From the NCBI GenBank assembly GCA_016190145.1, contig JACPRD010000094.1, forward strand, positions 1-41,442: 41,442 bases of DNA, given 5' to 3'. Below, piece after piece: positions 31,901 to 39,108 of the stretch. The notes below the pieces were generated by a model, which searched no databases, was not told where the DNA came from, and saw nothing but the letters and a program-made list of their open reading frames with translations. Both the position numbers and the translations under genes were made by a program. Source of the stretch: Planctomycetota bacterium (GTDB taxonomy: Bacteria > Planctomycetota > MHYJ01 > WSZJ01). Position 1 is the first letter of the stretch. Each line of letters starts with the position of its first letter.

Positions 31901-32395
31901 CCCGACGCGCACGCGCTCCAGCGCCCCCTCCGCCGCGTCCTCCGCCACCGTGATCCGGTAGAACGCGTTCAGGTCCGCCAGCCGCCGCCCCGTGTTCTCC
32001 TCCCCGCGCGCCCGCATCTGGTCCAGGACTTCGGCGGGAAGCGCGATGGCGCGGCGAAGCGTGGCGCCTTCGGAAGCGATCAGGCGGTTGGCGCGATCGA
32101 TGGCTTCGTCGCCGCCGGGGTTCGCGAGCTTTCCCTCGAGAATCGCCGCCGGCGAGTTCAGCTGCAGGACGAGATCCGCGCGCGCGGCGCTACGGGGGTT
32201 CGCGGAGGCGAGGACGGCGGGCGCGTCCGAGGTCGAGTCCGCGCGGAGCGTCGAGGCGCCGCCGGCGCGGGCCGGGTCTCCGGAGGAAATCGCGAACCGA
32301 TCGGGAGGCGCGGGCGTGTGGTCGCCGGGCTGGAGGAGCAGCAGGACGGCCACGACGATCAGGAGGACGAGACAGGCGACGAGGCGGGGACGCAT
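28967..32395 (-). CDS. Exported subtilisin-like (S8) protease with FG-GAP repeats
   Basis: 1142 residues from the ATG at 32395, preceded by GGAG at six bases; an upstream in-frame start would add 20 residues before the hydrophobic signal MRPRLVACLVLLIVVAVLLL. A subtilase catalytic set follows: D233 (VICDIEHAWN), H274 (GSHGTASLGA), oxyanion N374 (EAAGNGENG) and S480 (GTSSASAIVAGAAG). The second half carries about six FG-GAP repeats with calcium-type loops (DVDRDGWADVAVG, DADADGFPDVLVG, DVNRDGRADVVVG), likely forming a beta-propeller. An Asp-rich run (SDSDADAAPADSDADAS) precedes the last repeat. Such proteins are secreted or surface-bound. It is followed downstream by a sigma factor gene. Confidence 0.88.
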   Translation of the reverse strand: MRPRLVACLVLLIVVAVLLLLQPGDHTPAPPDRFAISSGDPARAGGASTLRADSTSDAPAVLASANPRSAARADLVLQLNSPAAILEGKLANPGGDEAIDRANRLIASEGATLRRAIALPAEVLDQMRARGEENTGRRLADLNAFYRITVAEDAAEGALERVRVGLRTELGIEASYAQAGFVLAGDILPPATPDLSRTAGNGYRSVRDAAPRGIDAEYAAGLGYKGQGSVICDIEHAWNLSHEDLMSHAGQSPPVAMLPTSLWWNSPTSSVGSHGTASLGAIAADDDAPGIRGISPASRIHVMPIELAQGSVRDPNFDARTAVVLASLFLAPGDILLLEMQNADFYPFETDPLERACVEQATALGIHVIEAAGNGENGTGRGDLEALTHPFTGARVFDPLASDSGAVMVGAVASDESVWQIGNQVHLAMSFSNHGRRVDACAWGENVTTLGYGPNSPRNAFPAGSADPNQWFTDGYSGTSSASAIVAGAAGVLAQMFRERFGANPTPAQLRNLLRMGTPSRPRLGEVGRMPDLAYQHDLMRKAGVLEHVFVGNRETVGQGESVAGVGDVDRDGWADVAVGIPGWSNASLVMAGRVIVYSGRTGAVLHSWTGSTSYDRFGHAVAAAGDADADGFPDVLVGSPDMDTSSFTDNGQVRVYSGRNGALLFQQDGSADYELFGTSVASVRLPVPSIVVGAPGADNGDGRVRVYFFSVTTAPQTPILEWRGSDYGARGRFGHSVSKMPDLTGDPAEEILVGAPHLNFSPGAVRQGAAFVFSGEFWGTTPGRLLQRINGESGFANQSALFGWSVDHAGDLDRDGKPDVVIGSPGWSRSPGGPSTSGRAYVVSGRNWTTLFTETGTHARDQFGHSVAGVGDVDGDGADDIAVGQPNMVFTIWAVAPGRAFVFHGPFAGSDSDADAAPADSDADASVQPAPIQPTWPPGTIVPAPPRAVRRMELGQPDHSCQIGFCVAAAGDVNRDGRADVVVGAPGASRAYVLASRPGPYPFLKLVGFAADNPALEVVDRDNNGFAGGLSSPEKSTLRIYAGPLPPAARYRVTATTASSDPLAKSLLSRLSAAQGTFNGMGYAEAKFGPLPTVSTPRMNPGDLRRLVGTRFEFTLDITLDGTNWFPGVARTSVVLTSEFP

Positions 32396-32856
32396 GGAGG
32401 ACTCCGGGTTCAGGTGAGGGAGCGCCCATCGCGGCGGGTGCCGTGGGCTTGACACCTCATACGGAGGCCGCGCGAGAGCCTCCCAGGCCGTCCGACCGTT
32501 TTTCCGCCATGACGGAAATGCCTATTCCGCAGGGAGTTGCGTCGGTCGCGCTTCAGGATGTCCGACACGTCCGCCGAAATGCTGCCTGAGCCGGTCTCCC
32601 GACGGAGGGACACTGCGCAGCATGAAGCGGCGGGGTCTTTCATTGAAATACACGATCGTCGTCAGCAGGGATCCAGGCCTCCCGGAAGCTGAAGCTCAAG
32701 CTGCCACGTGAAGTCGCCCAGAGAGTCGCCGAAGTCGGGTGAAGCCTCGACCCGCCCGGCCGAAGGACGTCGAGCGCCTCTTGTTGTGACCGTTGAGGAA
32801 CTCGACAAGCGCCTGCAGTCATGAAAAAGCCGAATACGGACCGTCGAACTCGCCCG
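32396..32856. other. 461-bp gap without a convincing gene
   Basis: This lies between the UnbV gene (3' end at 32857) and the subtilase start (32395), both on the minus strand, so it should hold the subtilase promoter. A small dyad TTTCCG/CGGAAA (32501-32506, 32513-32518) is present. On the plus strand, 32643 onward reads like the start of a HicB-type antitoxin (LKYTIVVSRDPG) and 32689-32742 reads LKLKLPREVAQRVAEVG, then frames shift before VTVEELDKRLQS and a stop at 32824. This may be a decayed antitoxin gene, but the evidence is thin. Confidence 0.35.
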
Positions 32857-34671
32857 CTACCTGCCGTGCCTTTTGTCGAGAGCCGGCCGCTCCGCGCCCT
32901 GCCGCACGGTCGCGAACCGGTCGGCCGGGATCTTCGTGAACGCCTGCTCCGTGAGCTTCCCGTCCGGCCAGCGGACGCTCAGCGTCTCGATCTCCGTCGC
33001 CGTCCCCAGCCCGAAATGCGCCTCGGGCGAATCCTGGTGATTGCCCAGCCCGCTTCCCGCCCGGATCTCCCGCGTCTGCGTCACGCCGCCCGCGGTGACC
33101 GTCACGCGCGCGCCGATCCCCGCGCGGTTCGCGTCCCTGCCTTCGAGGCGCACGACGAGCCAGTGGTTCCCGTTCCGGTTCGCGATCTCATTGCGAAAAA
33201 CGCCGACCTCGTTCACCTTGATCCCGCCCATGAACCTGTCGCGATGCTCCTGCGACAGCCGCATGAACGACCGCCCCGCAACGATGTCCACGTCCCCGTC
33301 CCGGTCGATGTCCCCGATCGACAGGTCGCCGCACCCCTCCCAGTCGAATCCCGCCGCCTCCGTCGCCTCCTCAAACGTGTGGTCCGGCTTCTGCCGGTAG
33401 AGCCGCAGGTACTGCCCGTCCGGATAGTCGCCGCTTCCGATCAGAAGATCGAGCAGCCCGTCGTTGTCCACGTCCGCCCACGCGACGTGCAGGTCCCCGT
33501 AGTTCCAGTTCGCCGGGTCCCGGAACTCCCGCTTCGGCAGCAGCTCCGTCACCGGAATCCGCCGGAACGCCCAGTCCTTCTCCTTCCCTTCGTTGATCAG
33601 GAGCGCCGGGAAATCCGACGCCTCGCCCGCCCAGGCGTGCCGGATCTCCCCGAGGAAACAGTCGAGGTCCCCGTCGTTGTCGTAGTCGGCCACCGCGCAG
33701 TCGAACGTGTTGCCATTGGAGCGGAAGGGCTGTTCCGGGGCGCGGCCCGATCCGGGCGGATAGCGGCCGTGCGTGATGTCGTCGCCCGCGAAATGCGTCC
33801 GGATCCCGACCTCCTCGAACGCCCCGTCCCCCTTGTTCCGCCACAAAAGGTTCCACTGCCGCCCGTACGCCATCTCCAGCAGGTCCATCCGCCCGTCGTT
33901 GTTCCAGTCCGCGTGCGTCACCCCGTAGCTCGGCCGCGCGCTCCGCTCCGTTCCCGGCTCCGCCTCCAGCCACATCCCCGCCGCCTTCGTCACGTCCGTG
34001 AACCCGCCCCTGCCGTCCCCCTTCCACAGCCGATCCACACCGCACCCGTAGAGCACCCCGTACTGCCGGTACTCGCGCCCCTCGTACAGGTCGAGATTCC
34101 CGTCGTTGTCAACGTCGCACACAGCGAGTGCCGACGCAGGCCCGTACGCCTCCTTCGCCGTGTAACCGGACTCCGGCCCGCGCACGAACTTCCCCTTCCC
34201 GTCGTTCAGCCACACCGCGCTCCTCACGCCGTGGTCGCACTCCTTCACGACCGCCCAGCCCTTCCCGTCGAACCACTCCCAGTTCGAGCGCACTCCGTAA
34301 AGCGCGTCCGCGTCCCCGTCGTTGTCCACGTCCGCGAAGTACAGGTACGCCGGCACGAACTTCCCCTTCGAGGCCTTCCCCGCGTCCGCCTTTCCCTCCG
34401 GCGTCATCGGCACGAACGTGACGTCGGGGAATTCGATGCCGGAGTCTTTCAGCTCCCTGAAGGAAGCGCCCCTCTCGCTCAGGAGGAACCGCTGCCGATC
34501 CAGCACGAGGTCCCAGTACTCGTCGCCGTTCAGGTCGGCGAGGACGGCGTCCTTCGCGGCGGCGCCCTCGAGGCCGGCGGTCTTCGAGATGTTCCGGAAC
34601 CAGGGTTCCTCGGCCGGCGAATCGACCGCGGAGAACGGCAGCACGATGAGCAACAGGATGAGGTTACGCAT
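32857..34671 (-). CDS. Exported VCBS/FG-GAP protein with ASPIC/UnbV domain
   Basis: 604 residues with a signal peptide (MRNLILLLIVLPFSAVDSPA). A series of VCBS-type repeats with DxDxDG loops runs through most of the protein: ADLNGDEYWDLVLD, ADVDNDGDADALYG, CDVDNDGNLDLYEG, ADWNNDGRMDLLEM, ADYDNDGDLDCFLG, ADVDNDGLLDLLIG and GDIDRDGDVDIVAG. They probably bind calcium and form a propeller. The C-terminus (HWLVVRLEGRDANRAGIGAR, ... TLSVRWPDGKLTE) is the ASPIC/UnbV domain, abundant in Planctomycetes and Acidobacteria and of unknown function. GGAG lies nine bases before ATG. The start overlaps the vapC stop by eight bases. Confidence 0.9.
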   Translation of the reverse strand: MRNLILLLIVLPFSAVDSPAEEPWFRNISKTAGLEGAAAKDAVLADLNGDEYWDLVLDRQRFLLSERGASFRELKDSGIEFPDVTFVPMTPEGKADAGKASKGKFVPAYLYFADVDNDGDADALYGVRSNWEWFDGKGWAVVKECDHGVRSAVWLNDGKGKFVRGPESGYTAKEAYGPASALAVCDVDNDGNLDLYEGREYRQYGVLYGCGVDRLWKGDGRGGFTDVTKAAGMWLEAEPGTERSARPSYGVTHADWNNDGRMDLLEMAYGRQWNLLWRNKGDGAFEEVGIRTHFAGDDITHGRYPPGSGRAPEQPFRSNGNTFDCAVADYDNDGDLDCFLGEIRHAWAGEASDFPALLINEGKEKDWAFRRIPVTELLPKREFRDPANWNYGDLHVAWADVDNDGLLDLLIGSGDYPDGQYLRLYRQKPDHTFEEATEAAGFDWEGCGDLSIGDIDRDGDVDIVAGRSFMRLSQEHRDRFMGGIKVNEVGVFRNEIANRNGNHWLVVRLEGRDANRAGIGARVTVTAGGVTQTREIRAGSGLGNHQDSPEAHFGLGTATEIETLSVRWPDGKLTEQAFTKIPADRFATVRQGAERPALDKRHGR

Positions 34672-35122
34672 GAGGTGCTTCTCCCGGCGGATACTGAGAT
34701 GGGGCGGTGAAGGGGTTGACGACCTGGACTCCGGCGAGGGTGCTTCCGGGGGACAGATCCTCCGTGAAAAGTGTGGTGCAGGAAGCGGACGCCGCTGCGA
34801 CGAGGATGAGCGCGTCGTAAATCGACAGAACCCGCGCGCGGGCGAGGTCCATTGCTTTGAGAAGCATGCCGGACGTCGGCTCGACGACGCGATGGTGGAG
34901 GAATTCCGCGACGATGACCGCCGCCTTCTCCGGTGTGAGCCGGAGATTCAGCTTCCTCGTGGTGACAGCGTAGAACTCGTGGAGCACCTGGAGGCTTATC
35001 GTGAACGTGCCGTCCGCGGCCGTTTCGTCGACCAGGCGTCGAGCGATCGAGTGCTTCCTCTTGTCGGTTCCGTCGAACGCATAGATCAGGATGTTGGTGT
35101 CCAGGAAGACCCTATCGCTCAT
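34664..35122 (-). CDS. vapC: VapC-type PIN-domain ribonuclease toxin
   Basis: 152 residues of the PIN fold. Four acidic active-site positions are visible: D8 (FLDTN), E49 (VLHEF), D103 (IYDAL) and E121/D122 (FTEDL). These coordinate Mg ions for RNA cleavage. VapC toxins cut tRNA or rRNA when released from the antitoxin. The start at 35122 is selected because it places FLDTN at the very N-terminus and overlaps the antitoxin gene by 11 bases. The proline-rich tail (PSQYPPGEAPHA) extends past the usual end by about 12 residues and overlaps the next gene by eight bases. Confidence 0.9.
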   Translation of the reverse strand: MSDRVFLDTNILIYAFDGTDKRKHSIARRLVDETAADGTFTISLQVLHEFYAVTTRKLNLRLTPEKAAVIVAEFLHHRVVEPTSGMLLKAMDLARARVLSIYDALILVAAASASCTTLFTEDLSPGSTLAGVQVVNPFTAPSQYPPGEAPHA

Positions 35123-35345
35123 GGGCTTCTTCCCGTGTCCATTTCGCGTTGCCAACTCCCAGCGGTTTCTCATCCATCAGCCTGCGGAGGCGCTTGAGCG
35201 AGGCGCGTCGTTCACGGTCGCCGCCGGTCAGGCTTCTCAGGAACTCCCGGATCAGCTCGGTGAGGGTCTTGTTGCGCTGCGCGGCGGCGACGCGGGCGCT
35301 GGTGAGCAGCTCTTCCTCCAGCGCCAGAGTGAGATTCCTTTTCAT
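35112..35345 (-). CDS. vapB: VapB-like ribbon-helix-helix antitoxin
   Basis: 77 residues. The N-terminus MKRNLTLALEEELLTSARV, then AAAQRNKTLTELIREFLRSL, is a strand-helix-helix DNA-binding fold (DUF6364-like). The C-terminal LMDEKPLGVGNAKWTREEA is a flexible segment that would wrap the toxin. It lies upstream of vapC with an 11-base overlap, the usual antitoxin-first order. GAGGAG lies seven bases before the ATG. A tandem direct repeat, AATCACAT twice (35366-35381), stands about 20 bp upstream and is a likely autoregulatory operator. Confidence 0.86.
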   Translation of the reverse strand: MKRNLTLALEEELLTSARVAAAQRNKTLTELIREFLRSLTGGDRERRASLKRLRRLMDEKPLGVGNAKWTREEAHER

Positions 35346-35362
35346 CCCAGGCTCCTCTCTGT

Positions 35363-35381
35363 GTGAATCACATAATCACAT
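35363..35381 (-). promoter_or_regulatory. Candidate vapBC operator (tandem AATCACAT)
   Basis: AATCACAT occurs twice head to tail (35366-35373, 35374-35381); GTGAATCAC (35363-35371) also forms a small palindrome. The block is AT-rich against its surroundings and lies 18 bp before the vapB start codon, where ribbon-helix-helix antitoxins usually bind. Inferred. Confidence 0.45.
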
Positions 35382-35439
35382 TATTGCCTCGCGGCCCGGC
35401 GGGGTCAAGCGCCTTCACTGAACCCTCTCCAACTCCCGC

Positions 35440-35468
35440 TTGAACCGCTCGTTCAATACCTAGATAAT
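35440..35468 (+). promoter_or_regulatory. Sigma-70 promoter of the padR gene
   Basis: TTGAAC (35440-35445) is followed after exactly 17 bp by GATAAT (35463-35468). The predicted transcript start near 35475 lies about 23 bp before the ATG at 35498. The -10 sits inside the first of two PadR-type repeats, fitting autorepression. Confidence 0.6.
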
Positions 35469-35498
35469 CAAGGCACTCATACCTCGGGAATCAAGGCA
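35456..35498 (+). promoter_or_regulatory. PadR-type direct-repeat operator
   Basis: ATACCT-N4-AATCAAGGCA occurs at 35456-35475 and again at 35479-35498, with a 23-bp period. Each copy is a partial dyad (TACCT...AGGCA). The first covers the -10 box; the second ends at the A of the start codon. Autoregulation by the encoded PadR protein is the natural reading. Confidence 0.55.
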
Positions 35499-35815
35499 TG
35501 AACCTCCAGCCCCTCGTCCTCGCCATCCTCGAAGGCGGCCCGCTCTACGGCTACCTCATCGCGCGCCGCGCGAAGGCGAAGTCGGGGCTGCGCTGGGAAG
35601 AGGGAACGCTCTACCCGCTGCTTCATCGAATGGAGCGCGGGAAGCTCGTCTCGTCCGAATGGCGCACCGCTTCCGGCGGCCGGCGCCGCAAGTACTACGC
35701 GCTCACCCGGCGCGGCCGGTCCGTCCTCGCGACCGCGCGCGCCGACTGGAAGGAACAGGTCCAGGCCGTCTCGAACATCCTTTTCGGAGGGCGCCGCCAT
35801 GCCGTCGCGCGATGA
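35498..35815 (+). CDS. PadR-family transcriptional regulator
   Basis: 105 residues with a winged helix: VLAILEGGPLYGYLIARRA is helix 1-2, LRWEEGTLYPLLHRMERGKL is the recognition helix and the start of the wing, and SGGRRRKYYALTRRGR is the wing. This matches the PadR N-terminal domain of short (PadR-s1) regulators. Such proteins repress genes for membrane or stress responses. The stop lies 17 bases inside the next gene, an HAAS-type membrane protein, the usual partner of these regulators in Acidobacteria and Planctomycetes. Two direct repeats in the promoter suggest that it represses itself. Confidence 0.9.
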   Translation: MNLQPLVLAILEGGPLYGYLIARRAKAKSGLRWEEGTLYPLLHRMERGKLVSSEWRTASGGRRRKYYALTRRGRSVLATARADWKEQVQAVSNILFGGRRHAVAR

Positions 35816-36377
35816 ATCGCTTCGCAGGATCCTGGAGTCGCATCCCGCGGCCGCCGGTCTCGGCGCGGAGCAGCGGCAGGAGTTGCTCGACCACCTGTGC
35901 GACGCCGTCGAAGAGAAGGTCAGGGCGGGGAAGGGCGAGCTCGAGGCGACGGCGGAGGCGCTGTCCGAGATGGGCGACCTCGGGCGGATCGCGCGGCAGT
36001 ACCCGCGGGAGGCGGTGGTCGCGACGGCGGAGGGCTGGACCGCGCGCGTCGCAGGGTGGTCGACTCCCGCGATCGGGTACGTGCTGCTTCTCGCGGTCGT
36101 CTTCCTCGGCGTCTTCATCGTTCCGCGAGTCGTCGTGACCGCCGCGGACGCCAATCTCGAACTGCCGGCGCCGGTCTGGCTGTTCCTGATGGCCACCGGC
36201 CGCGCGGGCGCCTGGGCTGGGTGGTTCGTGCTCCTGCCTGTGGCGGGCGCGCTCGCGCTCCGGAGGTGGGCGTCGCCGGAGAAGCGGCGCCTCGCGGGAA
36301 TCCTCTTCGCGGCAGCGGCGCTCGTCTACCTCCTCGGGGCCGTGCTCGCGGTGTCCGTCACGGGGGCGCTGGCTTAA
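35799..36377 (+). CDS. HAAS/permease-prefix domain membrane protein
   Basis: 192 residues. The cytoplasmic N-terminal region (LRRILESHPAAAGLGAEQRQ, ... EATAEALSEMGDLGRIARQY) is the HAAS or permease-prefix domain usually coupled to PadR regulators. Three membrane segments follow, around 85-110, 125-150 and 165-190 (TPAIGYVLLLAVVFLGVFIV, GWFVLLPVAGALAL, GILFAAAALVYLLGAVLAVS). The gene overlaps padR by 17 bases, so the two are one transcript. It ends in a four-base overlap with the opposite-strand nucleotidyltransferase gene: both stop codons lie within CTTAAG. Function unknown, though PadR-HAAS pairs often sense membrane stress. Confidence 0.8.
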   Translation: MPSRDESLRRILESHPAAAGLGAEQRQELLDHLCDAVEEKVRAGKGELEATAEALSEMGDLGRIARQYPREAVVATAEGWTARVAGWSTPAIGYVLLLAVVFLGVFIVPRVVVTAADANLELPAPVWLFLMATGRAGAWAGWFVLLPVAGALALRRWASPEKRRLAGILFAAAALVYLLGAVLAVSVTGALA

Positions 36378-37138
36378 GAAGGAAGGAGATTGGCGACGGG
36401 GGTTCCCTCCGGGATCAGCTTCCCCGCGGGCTTCAACCGTCGCAGCTCCGAGATCCGGGGGGACCAGTAGTCCCTTCCCGATTTCAGAGAAGCGAGAAGC
36501 CTGCGGTCCATGGCCGACTCGAGGCGGCCGGACCCTGCGCCTCGCAGCCAACGGTGTCTCCGGGTGATGCCGGGTGGGAGAAGCCCGCCGTAGTGCGTGG
36601 AGATCTCAAGGGCGTCGTCGTTCCGGAAACAGTTGTCCAGGGCCCAATTCAGAAGCGGCGGATCCAGTCTGGATTCTCTCGACAGCCGCAATTTTACCAG
36701 CCGCGAAATGACCTCGTAATCACCCGGCCTGTTCGTCCTCGTGAGGTCCACCATGTCCTCGATCGAGGCGACGGGAATCTCCCCCCACGGCGTTCGGAAC
36801 TTCTCCGCTCGTCCCGCCGCAGTCCGGAATTGTCCGACCCGCGGCGGGCGTCCCATCACGTCGAGGTATGCCGGCAGCCTGCTGCGTTGCGGAATCAGGA
36901 AATGGAATCCGTGGCCGCGACGAACGAACGCCTGCGTGAGGGGCGGCGTCAACTTGTAGACAGTCGCCCGGACCCGGGCGAGAGCACGCAGCAGCGCCTT
37001 CCAGTTCGCGGGCGCCGGATCCACCCACAGGTCGAGGTCCTGCGTGAAATGTGAGGCCCCGTACAGGATCGCCGCCTGTCCGCCGATCAGGAGGTACCGG
37101 ACTCCCTCCTTCTCAAAGCTTCGGAAGAGACTTTTCAT
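36374..37138 (-). CDS. Nucleotidyltransferase (AbiEii-like), 254 aa
   Basis: 254 residues. The active-site motif is GG (19-20) followed by D34-L-D36 (YLLIGGQAAILYGASHFTQD). The region up to about 160 forms the nucleotidyltransferase domain, with LPAYLDVMGRPPRVGQ as the likely third-Asp strand. The C-terminal 90 residues are helical and basic. It belongs to the same broad group as the 7314 protein but shares little beyond the core motifs. A small partner gene (37113-37301) overlaps its start by 26 bases, so the two form a coupled toxin-antitoxin-like pair. Its stop codon overlaps that of the HAAS gene. Confidence 0.82.
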   Translation of the reverse strand: MKSLFRSFEKEGVRYLLIGGQAAILYGASHFTQDLDLWVDPAPANWKALLRALARVRATVYKLTPPLTQAFVRRGHGFHFLIPQRSRLPAYLDVMGRPPRVGQFRTAAGRAEKFRTPWGEIPVASIEDMVDLTRTNRPGDYEVISRLVKLRLSRESRLDPPLLNWALDNCFRNDDALEISTHYGGLLPPGITRRHRWLRGAGSGRLESAMDRRLLASLKSGRDYWSPRISELRRLKPAGKLIPEGTPVANLLPS

Positions 37139-37301
37139 CGTGCGCCCTCTCCGGGTCCTTGAGGAAACGGCGCATGCGCCATGCGCGGATCAGGCGCTGG
37201 CCCGGGGTGAGGCGAAGCCAGTCCTGGCGGATCGGTTCGGACTCCATGGACTCCAGGAGCGGGTGCAGCTTCTTGGGCGTTCGCGCGGACCGGCGGGGCA
37301 T
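37113..37301 (-). CDS. Small partner of nucleotidyltransferase, 62 aa
   Basis: The protein begins MPRRSARTPKKLHPLLESME and continues with LTPGQRLIRAWRMRRFLKDP, the pattern of short helical proteins that precede nucleotidyltransferase genes in planctomycete-type genomes. It is basic at the N-terminus and ends AHDEKSLPKL. Its 3' end overlaps the nucleotidyltransferase gene by 26 bases, implying coupling. An antitoxin or adaptor role is inferred only from the arrangement, which reverses the gene order of the 7314-8043 pair. The recQ gene starts 67 bp away, divergently. Confidence 0.68.
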   Translation of the reverse strand: MPRRSARTPKKLHPLLESMESEPIRQDWLRLTPGQRLIRAWRMRRFLKDPERAHDEKSLPKL

Positions 37302-37368
37302 GGGCGTCTTTTTACCACAATCCGGCCGCTCTCTCGACGCCGGCGGCGCGGGCCTGTAGATTCCATGC

Positions 37369-39108
37369 GTGCCCGCCGATCTCCTCACCAGTCCCGCCGC
37401 CGTCTCGGCCGAAGCCGCTTCCCTCGCCGCCGACTGGCGCTCGGAATCCGCCCCGGCGGCCGTGCGCGCGCGCCTTGACGCACTCCGGGCGCTGTACAGG
37501 ACGCGTCCGGAGTTGTTCGACGCCGCGACTCTCGCCGTTCTGCGCGAGGTTTCCGCCGGCCTCAAGGCCGCTTCCGCGGACCCGAGGCCGCTCGCGGTGC
37601 TCAAGGAGGCGTTCGGGTACGACTCGTTCCGGCCGGGGCAGCAGGAGATCATCGAAGCGGTGCTCGCGGGGCGGGACTGCGTGGGGATCATGCCGACGGG
37701 GGCGGGGAAGTCGGTGACGTTTCAGGTGCCCGCGCGCGTGATGGGCGGGACGACCCTCGTGATTTCGCCGCTGATTTCGCTCATGAAGGACCAGGTCGAC
37801 GCGCTCGACCAGGTGGGGCTACGCGCGACGTTCCTGAACTCGAGCCTGGGGGCCGAGGAAAAATCGGACCGGGTGGACCGGCTGATCGCGGGCGAGTTCG
37901 AGATGCTGTATGCGGCGCCGGAGGGGCTCGACGCGTCGGTCGGCCGGATCCTCTCCGCGCTCGATTTGAAACTCATCGCCGTGGACGAGGCGCACTGCAT
38001 CAGCCACTGGGGGCATGACTTCCGCCCGTCGTACCGGAACCTCGCGGGGCTCAAGGCGCGGTTCGGCGGCATCCCGATTCTCGCGCTCACCGCGACCGCG
38101 ACACCCGCCGTGACGACCGACATCGTCGAACAGCTCGGCATGTCCGACCCGCGCGTCGTCCGCGGCTCGTTCTTCCGCCCCAACCTCCGACTGCACGCGT
38201 ACAAGAAAACCGAGGGCTTCGGCGTCCGCGACGCCATCCTGCGCCTCGTCGCCGCGCGCCGCGAGGAATCGGGCATCGTCTACTGCCTGTCGCGCAAGTC
38301 CACCGAGTCGACCGCCGATTTCCTCCGCGCGCATGGCGTCCGCGCCCTCCCGTACCACGCCGGCCTCGATCCCGCCGTCCGCGACCGCCACCAGGAAGCC
38401 TTCCGCCGCGACGACGCCGGCGTCATCGTCGCCACCGTCGCCTTCGGCATGGGCATCGACAAGTCCAACGTCCGCTACGTCATCCACCGCGACATGCCCC
38501 GCTCCCTCGAGTCCTATTACCAGGAAGTCGGCCGCGCCGGCCGCGACGGCGCCCCCGCCGACTGCGTCCTCTTCTACTCCTGGGCAGACGTCATGGCCTA
38601 CGAACGCTTCGCCTCCGAGTCCAACCCCGACCTCGCCGCCCTCCAGAAAAAACACCTCCGCGACATGATCAACTTCGCCGACCGCCCCCGATGCCGCTGG
38701 CAGGGCGTCACCGCCTGGTTCGGCGAACGCCTCCCCCCCTGCGGCTCCTCCTGCGACGTGTGCCTCGCTTCGGACGTTCTCGGTGAAGCGCCTCCGCCGG
38801 GGCGGAAAGGGAAGAAGGCGCGCGGCGCTTTCCAGGCCGCGCCCGCGCGCGATCCCCTTCTGCGGAATCCCGCCCACGACGGCGACCTCGACTGGGATCC
38901 GGAGCTGTTCGAGAAGCTGCGCGCGCTGCGGAAGAAGCTCGCGGACGCGAAGGGAATTCCGGCGTACGTGGTGTTCACCGACCGCACGCTTCAGGAAATG
39001 GCCCGCCTCCGTCCGCGGAGCGAGGAGGATCTGCTGGGCGTGAGCGGGGTCGGGCCGAAGAAACTGGCGACCTGGGGATCCGTGTTCCTCGAGCTGCTGC
39101 GCTCCTGA
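37369..39108 (+). CDS. recQ: RecQ-family ATP-dependent DNA helicase
   Basis: 579 residues. After an extension of about 75 residues absent from E. coli RecQ, the canonical helicase begins: F87-RPGQ Q-motif, Walker A MPTGAGKS (108-115), DEAHC (206-210), the aromatic-rich ISHWGHDFRPSY, then helicase motifs through QEVGRAGRDG. A zinc site is formed by four Cys in CRWQGVTAWFGERLPPCGSS and the following CDVC. A C-terminal HRDC domain (about 505-579) ends VSGVGPKKLATWG. RecQ unwinds DNA 3'-5' in recombination and fork repair. The start is GTG, since an in-frame stop lies just upstream. The TGA stop lies inside a repeated word (39104-39130). Confidence 0.93.
   Translation: MPADLLTSPAAVSAEAASLAADWRSESAPAAVRARLDALRALYRTRPELFDAATLAVLREVSAGLKAASADPRPLAVLKEAFGYDSFRPGQQEIIEAVLAGRDCVGIMPTGAGKSVTFQVPARVMGGTTLVISPLISLMKDQVDALDQVGLRATFLNSSLGAEEKSDRVDRLIAGEFEMLYAAPEGLDASVGRILSALDLKLIAVDEAHCISHWGHDFRPSYRNLAGLKARFGGIPILALTATATPAVTTDIVEQLGMSDPRVVRGSFFRPNLRLHAYKKTEGFGVRDAILRLVAARREESGIVYCLSRKSTESTADFLRAHGVRALPYHAGLDPAVRDRHQEAFRRDDAGVIVATVAFGMGIDKSNVRYVIHRDMPRSLESYYQEVGRAGRDGAPADCVLFYSWADVMAYERFASESNPDLAALQKKHLRDMINFADRPRCRWQGVTAWFGERLPPCGSSCDVCLASDVLGEAPPPGRKGKKARGAFQAAPARDPLLRNPAHDGDLDWDPELFEKLRALRKKLADAKGIPAYVVFTDRTLQEMARLRPRSEEDLLGVSGVGPKKLATWGSVFLELLRS

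Noticed and set aside
23242..32452. Long plus-strand open frames opposite the DUF4091 and subtilase genes.
   Set aside because: They lack recognisable domains and lie fully within genes with strong motifs on the other strand.
32396..32455. A 20-residue N-terminal extension of the subtilase.
   Set aside because: The inner ATG has GGAG at six bases and directly starts the hydrophobic signal.
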